NCBI RefSeq assembly: GCF_047511655.1
Contig: NC_133400.1
Location: 439,001 to 503,000, forward strand
DNA from: Castor canadensis
Taxonomy: Eukaryota > Chordata > Mammalia > Rodentia > Castoridae
DNA length: 64,000 bases
Reading direction: 5' to 3'
Shown: positions 35,169 to 47,540 of the stretch, piece after piece
How the letters are laid out: each line of letters begins with the position of its first letter
Numbering within the stretch: position 1 is the first letter of the stretch
The notes under the pieces: model-generated
Databases searched by the model: none
What the model was told of the DNA's origin: nothing
What the model saw: only the letters and a program-made list of their open reading frames with translations
Translations under genes and position numbers: made by a program

Positions 35169-35821
35169 GCTCACTTAAAAGGTTGCTTTTGAAAAGACTA
35201 ACTATGAGTGTATTTAGGACGTGGAATTCTAAATGCACTCTTTGTTTGATAAAAAATGTTCTTTGTTTTGTTAAAAAATGGTTTGGATTTGTGTGTCACA
35301 TTTTGGGTGACAGACGGGGTGAGAGGAATTGGTGGTTGGAAACATTTAGACAATATTCTAGTTTTAAGAAGTTCCAGTTGTAGAACTGATTCTGTGAATA
35401 AAGAGTTAAGTGTGTTTTTAGTGTGAACACAAAAGAAAACTATCGGTATGGCAAAGATTTTTCAAGCACTGAAAATCTTGTGGACGGCAGAGGCCTCTTT
35501 GATGCCTGCATCCCTTCCCCTCTTTCCTGAGGTCTAGGGAGGGGTGCTGTCTCAGAGGCATTGTCTGTACTGACTGGCTGAGGGCAAGACTTCTAGTCCT
35601 GCCCTGGCATCTGTGTAGTGAATTATTTATTATCCTGAAAATCTGTAGGCACTTTTTCACTTATAAAGCAAACATGTGCACCTGTTCATTACTTGAAAAT
35701 GTTGGCCTTTTCTCAACACAAAACAATTTTGACTACTTAGATAAAATTTTTTCTTTTATGGTTAAGTAGGATCACGGAAGTTTCCCTCCCATTACTAGCT
35801 TAACTGTAAAAAATTTGAGCA

Positions 35822-36305
35822 TCGGTTCAGGGTATAGTTCAGTGGCAGAGTTCTTGTCCACAAAGCTTGAGGCCATAAATTCTATCCCTAACACACCCCA
35901 AAAAAAGTGTTATGAAAGAATTGAATTGAAATTTGGTTTGTAAATGCTTAATTTAATTTTTCATTTAAAATGTAGTGAATAGACCTATTTTCTTGGCACA
36001 TTAATAATAATAAGTATCCTTTATCTGGGTTCCTGTAATCTTAGCTACTCAGGTGGTAGAGATTCGGACCATTGTGGTTCCAGGCCAGCCAAGGCCAAAA
36101 GTTTTTTGAGACCCCCCCCCCATCTCAACCTAGAAAAGCTGGGCATGGTAATATGTGCCTGTCATCCCAGCTACATGGGAATGAAAAGTAGGAGGACTAC
36201 TGTGAAGTGAGACCCTGTTGGTAAAATATGTAAAGTCAAAAGAATTGGAGGCCTGGAAAGCTCAAGATCCTGAGTTCAAACTCCAGTACTGCCAAAAAAT
36301 AAAAA
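35822..36305 (+). repeat. ID, composite and B1 SINEs
   Basis: ID (35822-35905), composite head (36020-36115), B1 (36125-36240) and ID tail (36245-36300). Confidence 0.7.
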
Positions 36306-36439
36306 AATAGTTAAAATAGTTAAGTATCCCTTCTGTTGTCCTCGTAAGGCAGTTTTCAGACCTAGAATGCTAATATTCTGAATTAGTTTTTGTAAGTATT
36401 GGGAACATTGCATAGGATGCTTGGTTTATAAATGGTTTG

Positions 36440-37085
36440 CTTTTTGTTTGTTTGTTTGTTTGTTTGGTGCTGGAGATAGAACTCGGGGCTTGTGTATTCT
36501 GGGTCAGCAGTCTATTACTGAACCAAACCCTCAGCCTGTTAAGATTTTGACTAGCTATATGATTAGCTTATTTCCTATTGTATTCGTATCTAGCACAATA
36601 AATAGAAAAGACTTTAATTCTGTAATAAATGTAAGCTTGAGATAATTATAACTATACTGCTTAAATTTATCTAAAACAGGGTGAGAAGTAGTTAGGAACC
36701 TTATTACTCTTAAGAAATTAGGCCCTACAAACCAAAAAAGAAAAAAGAAAAAGAAATTGAGCCTTGTAGGGGCATGCTGGCACAGGCCAGTAATCCCAAC
36801 ACTTGAGAGGCTGAGGCAGGAGGATCTCAAGTTTGAGGCCAGCCTGGTCCACATAGTTAGTTCCATGCCAAAAGACTGAAAAAAAAAAAGGAGCCTTGTT
36901 AGTATTCCCTCAACCTTTTTAGTCAGTCAATGAATTAATTAATTTTAGGTGCTGGGAATCCACCCCAGGGCCTTGCACATACTAGACTTCCAGACCAGTA
37001 TTGACTTGTTATTGGTACTGGGGATCAAGTCCATGGCCTGGTGCCTGCAAGCACATGCTTGCCCCTGAACTCCACCTCCCAGCCC
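36440..37085. repeat. ID and B1 elements
   Basis: ID complement (36440-36540), B1 on plus (36765-36892) and ID complements (36940-37000, 37005-37085). Confidence 0.7.
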
Positions 37086-37319
37086 CCCTTCAGCATGTTT
37101 CTAAGTGTGGTTTTACATCCTGTAGAACAGGAAATAAAAATAAAAGACCAAAAAACCCCCAAAGCAACACTCTTGAAAGAATTAACTTAAAAATTTTTAT
37201 TACTAAGGTTTTTGGCTCATTAAAAGATGTGCAAGGAAAAAACTGTTTTGGATGATTATAATGAAGAAAGTCCACCTATTATAGACAACTTGCATTGTTA
37301 TGCTAGTATTTTACAACCC

Positions 37320-38860
37320 CAATTTTTTTTTTTTTTCCTTGAGTCATTGGTGTTTAAACTTGGCCTTACCACTTGAGCCACTCTGCCAGCTCCCAAGGTT
37401 GATTATGATTTCAATGAGGTTTTTTTTTTTTTTTTTTTTTGTGGTACTGGGGTTTGAACTCAGGAGTTGTGTTTCCTCTGCAGGCACTCTACCACTTGAG
37501 CCACACAAGGAGGTTTTAGACTGTGAATTTCTTTGCTAGAATTATGTTTTGCTTGTAATCTATTTTAATTTCTCAGTACAGATATTTTTTGTTACCTTGA
37601 GAAGAGTCCATCTGAAATTTAAAGTTCTTTGGTTGAATTCTTTGGTTGGTTATGATCATCCTTGGGCTGGCGGAGTGGGTCATCCTCAACATTTTCTTAC
37701 AGGAAGTTTTTCCCCCAGACACATAAGAGAGATTTCTTTGAACTGTACCCTTTCTCTTTTAGTATGAAAAGTGGTATGTACTTTCCCTCAGAGCTTAATT
37801 TAAGCAGACGTAACCTTAATGAAGTTTACTTGGGAAGTTTGTCTTTCTTTGGCAAAGCTAAACCTGATTCTTCTAAACTTGGATTCTCCTAAGGTGACTT
37901 CCTTTCCTGCCTGCCCCCTCCTGCCCTTCAGTACTTTGAGTTGAACTCAGGGCCTTGTCCTTGATAGGACTTTGAAACAGTCTCCATATGTAATCCATGT
38001 TTGCCTCAAACCCAATCCTCCTGCCTCAGCCTCCCTCCCCAGTGCAGGGATTACAGGTTTGTGTCATCACGTCAGGCAGATAAGTGACTTTTTAAAGGAG
38101 GCCGTGTTGAAACAGTAATCTTTGAGAAGAACAGTTTAGGCAGCGGCTAATAATGAATGGCGCAGTGAAGTGTTAGAAAGTAGGGGAGAAATGCCATTTC
38201 TTTGTCCTTAACAGCTTTTTTCTGGGTCACAAAATATACTGGCTCATGGGATGGAAGAGTGGGGAGGTTAGGGGTGCTGGTAGTTAGATGGAGGTCATGT
38301 AAGAAGACGAGTCAGGTTGTGAAGGTAAACAGACCTTTAGAGTCTGGGGAAATACTGTTAAAACGTTTCAGTATTGTCTTGTACTTTTCTGTTGCTGCTA
38401 TAGCAAATTACTACAAATTTATACCTTAAAACAACACATATTTCTGATCTTACAATTCTGTAGATTAGGAGCCTGACATGATCTCCCTGGGCTAAAGTCA
38501 AGGTGTTGGCATGGCTGGTACCTTCTGGAGGCCAAAGGAGAGAACCCGTTTTGGTACCTTTTCAAGCTTGTAGATGCTGCTCACATACCTTGACCTGTTG
38601 CCTTTCCTCCATCTTCAAAGCCAGCAGAGGTGCATCTCTCTGACTCATTTTCTACTTTACTTTCCACTTTTGTATTTGTGTGTGTGGTTCTGGGGATTGA
38701 ACCCAGGGCCTTGCAGATTCTAGGCAAGTTCTCTACCACTTGGGCTGTGACCCCAGCCCTTTTATTTTTGAGACAGGGTCTCTCTGCTACCTTTGCCCAG
38801 GCTGGCCTTGAACTCAAGATTCTCCTGCCTCTGCCTCCCAACTAGCTGTGATTAGCTTCC
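37320..38860 (-). repeat. Minus-strand ID and B1 elements
   Basis: ID pieces at 37320-37395 and 37420-37505, ID/B1 at 37930-38075, ID at 38672-38760 and B1 at 38761-38855. The last two lie in the ancient repeat. Confidence 0.65.
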
Positions 38861-39040
38861 TTTTCTACTTTTATGGACTCATGTGATTATATTGGACCCA
38901 CGTGGATAATCCACATTACTCCCGCATCTACTGATGAGTAACCTTAATTATCTTTTCCATGTAATCTAAAGTACTTGTAGGTTCCAGGGATTAGGATTTT
39001 GGTCTTTGGGGCATTCTTCTGCCTCCCACTTTGGGACCCC
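38370..39040. repeat. Ancient interspersed repeat, split by a SINE
   Basis: 'ctatagcaaattactacaa', 'gggctaaagtcaaggtgttg', 'tccatcttcaaagccagcag' and 'cattcttctgcctcccactt' match one old mammalian repeat over about 480 nt. SINE sequence at 38672-38855 interrupts it. Confidence 0.5.
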
Positions 39041-39464
39041 CATCTTCACAGTAGCTCTTGTGCAGCTGGCTCTGATGCTTTTTGTCTGTTCATCAGAATC
39101 CACTTGCTCAATAGAGTGTGGCATTATGGGGGTTACTGAACAAGCTGATAATACTAGTCCTGGACAAGGTTTTTAGAAGTACAGAAATGTTGGAAAAAGT
39201 CCATTATGTTCTTCATCTTGGTTCCCTTGATGTTAACATAGTAGTGCTGATTGTCAAAGCTAAGAAATTAACATTGTACATTACTGTTAACCAAACCTTA
39301 GACTTTATAGGAATTCCATCAGTTTGCTTCTAATCTTTTAGTTGTTCCAGGATTCCAGACAGGATCCCACATTGCATTCAGTGGTTGTAGCTCCTTCCTC
39401 CTTCCTGTGTAACAGTTTCCTAGTCTTTGCTTGATGTTTAACTGAGAACTTTGAAGAATGTCAT

Positions 39465-40035
39465 GTAATTTTTTTTGTTGTTGTTGTATTGGAGTTTGAA
39501 TTTTGCCTAGTACTTTCCAGACAGGTGCTCTACCATTTGAGCATGCTTCAAGTCCTTTTTATTTTATTTTATATTTTTGTGGTACTGGGGTTTGAACTCA
39601 GGGCCTACACCTCGAGCCACTCCACCAGCCCCTTTTTGTGATGGGTATTTTCTGAGACAAAGTCTCTCTTGAACTGTTTTTCCTGGGCTGACTTTGACCA
39701 CAGATCCTCCTGATCTCTGCTCCTGAGTAGCTAGGATTACAGGCATGAGCCACTGGTGTTTGGCCCTTTTCACTTTTTTTATTCAGTTAGTCCATAACTG
39801 AATAAAAAAATTTCAAGATAGGGTCTTGAAATTTTATACGGGATTGGCCTCAGTATCAGCCCACAATTCTCCTACCTATGACTCCTGAGGCTAAAGGTAC
39901 AGGTCACCATACCTGGTTTGTTGGTTGAAATGGGGTTTTGATAACTTTGTGCTCAGACTGTCCTTGAACCATGATCCTCCCAATATCCGCCTGCTGACTA
40001 ACTAGGACAATAAGAGTGTGCCACCATACTCAATG
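39465..40035 (-). repeat. SINE cluster
   Basis: ID piece (39465-39555), composite (39570-39765) and two degenerate B1-type pieces (39800-40035). Confidence 0.7.
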
Positions 40036-40249
40036 CAATTTGTGGTTTTTATGTCTTTGTAACCATTTATGCATCTGGCATAGTTGTAAAGCACTGTGTG
40101 GCTGACTTCTGGCTTACCTGATGGCTTTTCCAAATGTAGCCCTCTTTCTAGTGAAGGAACAGCTTTGTGTCTTTTCAACTAAAATGAATTAGATGTTTTT
40201 GGAGGGAAATTCCAAAAGACTAGGCATTGTAGCTTTCCCCATGTTGCAC

Positions 40250-42670
40250 TGATTTAGTCAACAAGTGTTGATTAGCTGCTCCCTGTGTGCAGGGCTGTGT
40301 TGTTGCAGGACACAAAGATGATATGGACACAGTCATACTTTGTGATAGGGCAAAGTTGATTAAAACATGAGGTTATGGACTATATCCCATGGAAAACAGG
40401 AGATCCAAGGAGAGAAAACATTTCTGACACTACAGTGGGGCAATTGAGTGGAAGAAATGTGGCTTACTTAGTGTGTTTTTGTGGAATGTTGCTATGCACA
40501 AATCAGGATAAGTCTATCTTAGACCCTAGAAGGGCTGTAGAGAAAGGCTGAGAAGCAGGGATGGAAAACATCAGTTCAACCTGTTTGAAGTGAAAACTTC
40601 TCAAAGACATGGTAGCAGGTAAAGCTAGAAGACCAGAATAGAATTGGACTTTAGCGCCTGGGATGACAAGGGGGAGATGGTATGGTAGGGCAGTCCAGAT
40701 GAAAGTGAGTGAGCAGTGAGCACATAGACTTTGGAGGCTTTATTGCCTAAATTTTTGAGAACTGTATTGAGAACACAGTCAGAGCCTGCTAAGGATTTGG
40801 CTCCTGGCAGGAAAGGATGTGAATGTAAGGTCACAGCTTTGTTTTCCTTGTTCTTGCACCCCTAACATCTTCTACTTTTAGTTGAACATCGTGTTCAAAA
40901 GGTGTGTTACCAGAAATAGTATTATAGAAAGTAGAGATGCCATTTCCTAGAGAAGAAATATAAACAACCCGTTAAAAGTAGATGATGAACTTTAAACTTT
41001 GTTGTAGGAATAATACTTGCATTCAAATGAATGACAGGAATATTTGGCCTTATGGTGGCCAAAGAGAACAGTGCACCTAATGGAACCCAGTGGCCCCAAG
41101 CCAGTGAAGAGGGACATCTCAGGCAAGTCACTAAGGTGAAGGTCAAGGATGCTTCACCATGAGCATAGCAGTATGGACTGTGAGATCCTCCTGAGAGGGC
41201 CTGGAGAATCTTTTTTTAAAAATTTTTATTTTATTCATATGTGCATACAATGTTTGGGTCATTTCTCCCCCCTTCCCCTACCCCCTCCCAACCCCCCCCC
41301 CCGTCGCCCCCTCCCTCTCCCCCCCCTTATCTCTAATTTTGCCCTTATCTCTAATTTTGTTGTAGAGAGTATAAGCAATAATAGGAAGAACCAAGGGTTT
41401 TTGCTGGTTGAGATAAGGATAGCTATACAGGGAGTTGACTTGCATTGCTTTCCTGTGCATGTGTGTAACCTTCTAGGTTAATTCTTCTTAATCTAACCTT
41501 TTCTCTAGTTCCTGGTCCCTTTCTCCTATTGGCCTCAGTTGCTTTTAAGGTATCTGCTTTAGTTTCTCTGTGTCGAGGGCAACAAATGCTAGCTAATTTT
41601 TTAGGTGTCTGACCTATCCTCACACCTCCCTTGTGTGCTCTCGCTTTATCATGTGATCAAAGTCCAATCCCCTTGTTGTGTTTGCCTTTGATCTAATGTC
41701 CCCATATGAGGGAGAACATAGGATTTTTGGTCTTTTGGGCCAGGCTAACCTCACTCAGAATGATGTTCTCCAATTCTATCCATTTACCTGCGAATGATAA
41801 CATTTCGTTCTTCTTCATGGCTGCATAAAATTCCATTGTGTATGAATACCACATTTTCTTAATCCATTCGTCAGTGGTGGGGCATCTTGGTTGTTTCCGT
41901 AACTTGGCTATTGTGAATAGTGCTGCAATAAACATGGGTGTGCAGGTGCCTCTGGAGTAACCTGTGTCACATTCTTTTGGGTATATCCCCAAGAGTGGTA
42001 TTGCTGGATCATATGGTAGATCTATGTTTAGCTTTTTAAGAAGCCTCCAAATTTTTTTCCAGTGGTTGTACTAGTTTACATTCCCACCAGCAGTGTAAGA
42101 GGGTTCCTACCCCCGCCCCCCATCCTCGCCAACACCTGTTGTTAGTGGTGTTGCTAATGATGGCTATTCTAACAAGGGTGAGGTGGAATCTTAGTGTGCT
42201 TTTATTTTGCATTTCCTTTATTGCTAGGAATGGTGAGCATTTTTTCATGTGTTTTTTGGCCATTTGAATTTCTTCTTTAGAAAAAGTTCTGTTTAGTTCA
42301 CTTGCCTATTTCTTTATTGGTTCATCTGGAGAATCTTGAAATGGGGAGCAGACTTTTAAAATGGTCTGTGTGACAGGCAAGATGTGAAGACTTAGTGGTG
42401 TTTGTTAATAGGTATTTATAAGAAATTTGAAAACAGTGTGAATTGGTTCATAGTGGAGGTAATGGGGCAAGCAAATTATGAGGCCAGTATTATAAAATAC
42501 AGGACAGAGAAGATGGAAGAGAAAGAGGAGACTGGAGCAGGATCCAGGTGCTATTTATTTTTGTGCCTACTGTATGCCTTGTAGATTCTTGACAGATAAG
42601 AGTATCTCTGGTGTCCTGGAGCTTACAGTCTGGAGGGAGAAGTGGGTAGGCTCAGTTCATGAAAGGAAAC
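40250..42670 (+). repeat. Ancient MIR/L2-like pieces flanking the L1
   Basis: Two short stretches, about 40255-40340 and 42545-42660, contain 'gtcaacaagtgttgattagc' and 'ctggagcttacagtctggag', patterns of an ancient mammalian repeat. The rest of the interval is unique sequence and the L1 at 41213-42325. Confidence 0.35.
41213..42325 (-). mobile_element. 5'-truncated L1, 3' end
   Basis: On the minus strand it encodes the end of L1 ORF2 (FIAALFTIAKLRKQPRCP, FYAAMKKNEM, ILSEVSLAQKTKN) followed by a 3' untranslated region and AATAAA tail. The 12-nt duplication ctggagaatctt lies at 41201-41212 and 42326-42337. The same family as the copy at 2.7 kb. Its 3' untranslated region has a short internal tandem copy of 'cccttatctctaattttg'. 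Confidence 0.9.
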
Positions 42671-42949
42671 AGTTGTCCAGAGAAGTCTGTTGGGCAGAGG
42701 CCAGAATGCCTTGAAATGGTCAGATAGGTCCCCAGTGCTCTGTACAGTTCTGTAGAGGATTAGTGTGAGCAGCTCTTCCGTCCAAGACAGTCTGGTATTT
42801 GCCCTTGAGTTTTATGAAGGCCAGTATAAAATATAGCCCATGGTGGTAGTTTATAGGTGTGTATAAGGAAGAGGTTAGAGATTTGGGGAGGCTGCAGGAG
42901 GCAGAATAAAAGGAAGAGTAGAGATTCTGTGTTAGGTTCATCTTGGTCT

Positions 42950-44630
42950 TGCCTTTTTTTTTTTTTTTTCCCCCCCTTTTTGGAGACAAGGCCTTGTATA
43001 GTCCATGTTAGACACAAATTCTCCATCCTCCTGTCTCAGTCTGCTAAGTTCTGGAATTACAGGCATCCCCCACTTTGCCCAGTTCAGATTTGCTTTTGTT
43101 TTATCTCCTGTAGTTCTATACTCATATCAGTAGGTATGTAGCTAATATTTGACTGAAAAAAGTTACAATTTTAGAAAAAGGCTTATGGTCTAAGAAAGCA
43201 GTAATAACTGGAGGAAATACTTAAGAAACATTTAATATATTAAACCTGTGCCAAGCTTACTAACTAGTGTAAAAACATTTCCTGAGTTGCTGCAAGTCAG
43301 TAGAATGTATCTCAAGAACTTTGGCCTGTGGTCCATCTGAGTGTGGTGCCAAAGTAGCATTTGTTTTTTGTTTTTTTAGTGGTATTGGGTTTGAACTCAG
43401 GGCTTCTTGCTTTGCTAGGCAGACACTCTACCACTTTAGCCACTCCACCAGTACCTAAAGTAGCATTTAGGGCCTTTGGCTTGGGAGCCTTTGGTGGGTG
43501 ACTCTCTTAGCCATACTGTTCTTGTCAGGGCCTTGAGTCTTGGAGGGCCTTGAGTCTTAGTTAGCCTAATTGCAGGTGCAGAAATAAAGGAGAGCAGTAA
43601 TATAGCTGTCCACTCCTTATTCAAGGGAGATATGTTTCAAGACCCCCAATGAACACTTGAAACCATGGATAGTACTGAACTACATATTTGCTGTGTATTT
43701 TTCTTTTTTTTTCGGTACTGGGCCTTGAACTCGGCCTACACCACTCTACCAGCCCTTTTCTGTGATGAGATTTTTTGAGATAGGGTCTTGTGAATTATTT
43801 CCCCGGGCTGGCTTCAAACCTCGATGGTCCTGAGTAGCTAGGATTACAGACGTGAGCCACTGGCACCCAGCTGCTGTGTATTTTTTAATTGAAAACTTTA
43901 ACCTTTTCACTGAGTGGAAGCACTTATGGCTTCTCTTCAGCATATCTGGATTGCCAGCGTCACTATTTGTGGGCTTTGGGATAAGGGTGTTGTTTTTTTG
44001 GTTTTTTTTTGAAACAAGCTACACAATGCACAAGCATTGTGACACTAAGTGACTAATGGACCAAGGATGATTCACCTCCCAGACAGGCAGGAATGGCACA
44101 CAATTTAAAACTTACTGTTTATTTCTGGACTTTTCCATTTAATAGTTTCAGGCTTCGGGTAAGAGGGAATGCCTGTAAATGTTTTGGGCAGTCTGACATT
44201 GTGCAGAGTCAGGTGCACTTGAAGGGGTGCTGTGTGCTACACTCAGTTTCTTGTACTGCGGTTTGAACTCAGGACCTCACGTTTGTTAGGCAGGTGCTCT
44301 TACTGCTTGAGCCGCTCTGCCAGCCCTGCTTAATTTTTTTATTCTTAACGTTTTTGATTTTTCTTTTTAATTTAAAAAAAATTAGCATAAATTGTTGCCA
44401 AAGGTTCATTGTGGTATTTACAACATGCATATAATGTGCTTTAACCAAATTTACCCCACCTATACTCTTTCTTAACAACACCCCCCCCCCCAGCTTTTTA
44501 ACAGTTTTTGGATGGGTTTTATTGTGGTATTCTCTGAGTTTTGTTTTGTTTTTTTTTTTTAAATAGTTCTGGGGTTTGAATTCAGGGATTCCTGCTTGCT
44601 AGGCAGGCGCTCTACCATTTGAGCTTCATT
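42950..44630 (-). repeat. Minus-strand SINEs
   Basis: B1 (42950-43085), ID (43365-43455), composite (43705-43872) and ID units (44245-44330, 44555-44630). Confidence 0.72.
43600..44180. mobile_element. Tigger/MER-type DNA transposon relic
   Basis: Two stretches match a non-autonomous Tigger-type element as remembered: 43605-43700 ('tttcaagacccccaatgaac', 'gaaaccatggatagtactga') and 43885-44165 ('agtgactaatggaccaagg', 'caatttaaaacttactgtt'). A minus-strand SINE (43705-43872) splits it. Exact family not assigned. Confidence 0.55.
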
Positions 44631-45054
44631 GCACTGTTATTCTTTGTGTTTATTTTTATTTATACTTTTCATAGTTCTAGTCCTTGTGCTATTAACCCTT
44701 GCCTCACATTTTGCTTTTTCAGGGGGACTGTTTCTTGACAGAGAATTTGCTTTTACAATTTTTTTTTTTCCATTGTTGTGGTGTTACTCAATTACTGTTC
44801 CCTTCTCATTTATTAGACTGAATTGTATTTAGAGCTGCAGAGCAGTGCTCTCTTGATCCATATTGGGTGACCTGCATCCTTGATTCAGGAGAGCACTGAT
44901 ACCTGGTGATGAAGAGCCCTGGCAGTAGGCTGTTTTGGTTGGCCTTTCCTTCCTGACCCACAGCTGGCTCCTTCTTTGTCTGTTGTCCAGGGGTACTTTT
45001 GAAGGCTATGCTTTCAGTGAATCAAGCTAAATAGAAATACTTTAAAATCAATGG

Positions 45055-46215
45055 AGTAGCTGGGTGCTGGTGGCTCACACCTGTAATCCTAGCTACTTGG
45101 GAGGCTGAGATTGAGAGGATCAAGTTTAAGGCCAGTCTGAGCAAACAGTTTGTGAGACTCCCATCTCCAAAATAACCAGAGCAAAATGGACTGGAGGTGT
45201 GGCTTAAGCAGTAGATCAAGGGTGAAGCCCTGAATTCAAACCCCAATCCCACAAAAACAAAACAAAAAACTCCACAACAACAATTAAAAAAAACAAAACA
45301 ACAGTGGACTAATCAAAGATTTTTTTTTTTTTTTTTCAAAATGTCTTTCCTGGATGGTTAGAGTGAAGGGAAACAATCTGCCTCCCACCCTCAAATGCTG
45401 CTCTGAGACTGAAGTTGTCTCAAACCTAAAAACATGGTAGAACATTAAATAGCAGGGACAAGGTACTGCATTCTAGAATTACTGTTCCAAGCTTCACCTT
45501 GTTTTGAAAATGGCACCCCTACCTCCAGGAGGAGGTAGAAGTAGGTTGTGGATGTGAAAAGGGAGGGGAGAGATTTGCAGCAAATGGATTAACAGTAATA
45601 TGTTTGTTCTGTAGATAGCCTGGCATGAGGATGTTACTTCTAGCCCATAGCTCAGTTTTTTCATTTTTATTTTTTGGTGAACTGGGGATTGAACCTCAGG
45701 GCTTCACCCCTACGGAAGCAGGTGCTCTACTGCTTGAGCCACACCGCCAGTCCAATTTTTTTGCTCTGGTTATTTTGGAGATGAGGGTCTCACAAACTAT
45801 TTGGCTGGACTGGCCTAGAACCTTGATCCTTCTGGTCTCAAGCTTCCCAAGTAGTTAGAATTACAGGCGTGAGCCACTGGCACCCAGCTGAGGTTAACTC
45901 CTTTCCCCCCCTCCCTTCCTACACTGGGGTTTGAACTCAGGGCCTACACCTTGAGTCACTGCACCAACCCTTTTTTGTGATGGGTTTGTTTTGAGAGAGG
46001 GTCTTGTGAACTGTTTGCTCTGGCTGGCTTTGACTTGCGATCCTCTTGATCTCTGCCTCCTGAGTAGCTAGGATTATAGATGTGAGCCACCAGCCCTGTT
46101 CTGAGGCTAACTTCTGAGTAGACTAACCCATCCCCCACTTGGTGCTGGGTATTGAACTCAGGGCCTCACACATGCTGAGCATGTTCTCTCCCAGTGAGCT
46201 ACACCTGGGCCCTGT
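45055..46215. repeat. SINE cluster
   Basis: Second-type SINE on plus (45055-45260), second-type on minus (45658-45892), composite on minus (45915-46100) and ID on minus (46135-46215). Confidence 0.8.
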
Positions 46216-46682
46216 GAGTAGATTCTTATAGGATGGCTCCCCCTCTGCCAGTAGCTGCCTCATCTGGATCTTATACCACACTTGCATGCTCTAGCATGTC
46301 ACTGATAGGTGCAGTGTGGGTAAGATTGTGGCTTTAGGTTTCATTCCCATATAGGCCTGTTTCTCAAATGTGATTAGGTAATAGAAATACCCTAGAATGT
46401 AAAACTCCAGTTATAAATGTTAGTTTGTGATGTTTTCTGCCTACTCCTTGTTTCACAAGCTTTGTTTAATAAGGAAGTTAACTAACGAGGCACAACTCAG
46501 GCTCAGAGTGGTGTTCAGGGTGAGGTTGGCAAATTTTCCCAGCACGCTTACTGGGGGCGTACTCTGGTGCCTCCCTCTGAAGCCTTGTTGCCATGTCTTG
46601 ACTCCACCTGTGCTTCTTTTTTCACATCTGCCCTTGAGACTATCAGTTTGTGTGTATCCACCGATAATGTAAAAGGTAAACA

Positions 46683-46895
46683 AAGCCTGATGTTGTAGCT
46701 CATGCCTGTAAATCTCAGTTCTAGGCATTGAGGCAGGAAGATGGTGAGTTTGAGGCCAGCCCGGGCAAAGTTAGTGAGACCCTATTTCAGAAACAAAATA
46801 CTCAAAAAAGGACTAGGGGCATAGCTCAAGTGGTAGAATGCTTAACCTAGTGTGTGGGAGTGGGTGCTGGATTCAGTCCCCAGTGGGATTGAACA
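46683..46895 (+). repeat. B1 and ID elements
   Basis: B1 (46683-46800) followed by ID (46805-46895). A further B1 lies at 47605-47715. Confidence 0.75.
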
Positions 46896-47314
46896 GAAAT
46901 GTAGAAGGTAAAAATTTCATGAGTCTACCCAACAGAATTTACTACATAAGCAAGCATCAAGTGCTGATTGATCTAGGGAAGTGGCTTTTAAGGCTGCTTT
47001 AAATAGCCCTCAGTTTTATTAAAAGTTATTCCTAAGTAATAAAGTATTTTTATATCAAGCTACATTGATTCTGTACAGGAGATAAATCTCCCTGTAATTA
47101 ATGATCTTCTGGTGGCATTACCTTTTCCTAAGGCTAACTAACTGTCTGCCACCTAGACTTGAGGACTGTGATTCTAAAGGACTGGGTTGGGCTTGTGTCC
47201 TGACTTGTTACTGCTCTGGGAGAAGGGAACCCACTGCTCATGCAGTTACCAAAAGTGTGTGGTTATTTAATTCTTAAACAGGTGGCAAGCCCAGAAGATC
47301 CAAGTCCGTCTGTC

Positions 47315-47540
47315 CTGCCTTTCTGCCTGCCTGCCTTTCTGCCTGCCTGCCTGCCTGCCTGCCTTCCTGCCTTCCTGCCTGCCTGCCTGCCTGCCTTCCT
47401 GCCTGCCTGCCTGCCTTCCTTCCTTCCTTCCTTCCTTCCTTCCTTCCTTCCTCCCTCCCTCCCTCCCTCCCTCCCTCCCTCCCTCTCTCCCTCCCTGCCT
47501 GCCTGCCTTCCTTCCTTTCTTCCTGCCTTCCTTCCTTTTT
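47315..47540. repeat. CCTG/CCTT/CCCT tetranucleotide tract
   Basis: About 225 nt of pyrimidine-rich tetranucleotide repeats: CTGC-type units, then CCTT, then CCCT, then mixed units. One strand is almost all C, T and spaced G; the reading frame running through it is an artefact. Confidence 0.95.

Noticed and set aside
41693..41992. 99-codon minus-strand frame resembling a polymerase tail
   Set aside because: It is the end of ORF2 in a truncated L1, not a host gene.
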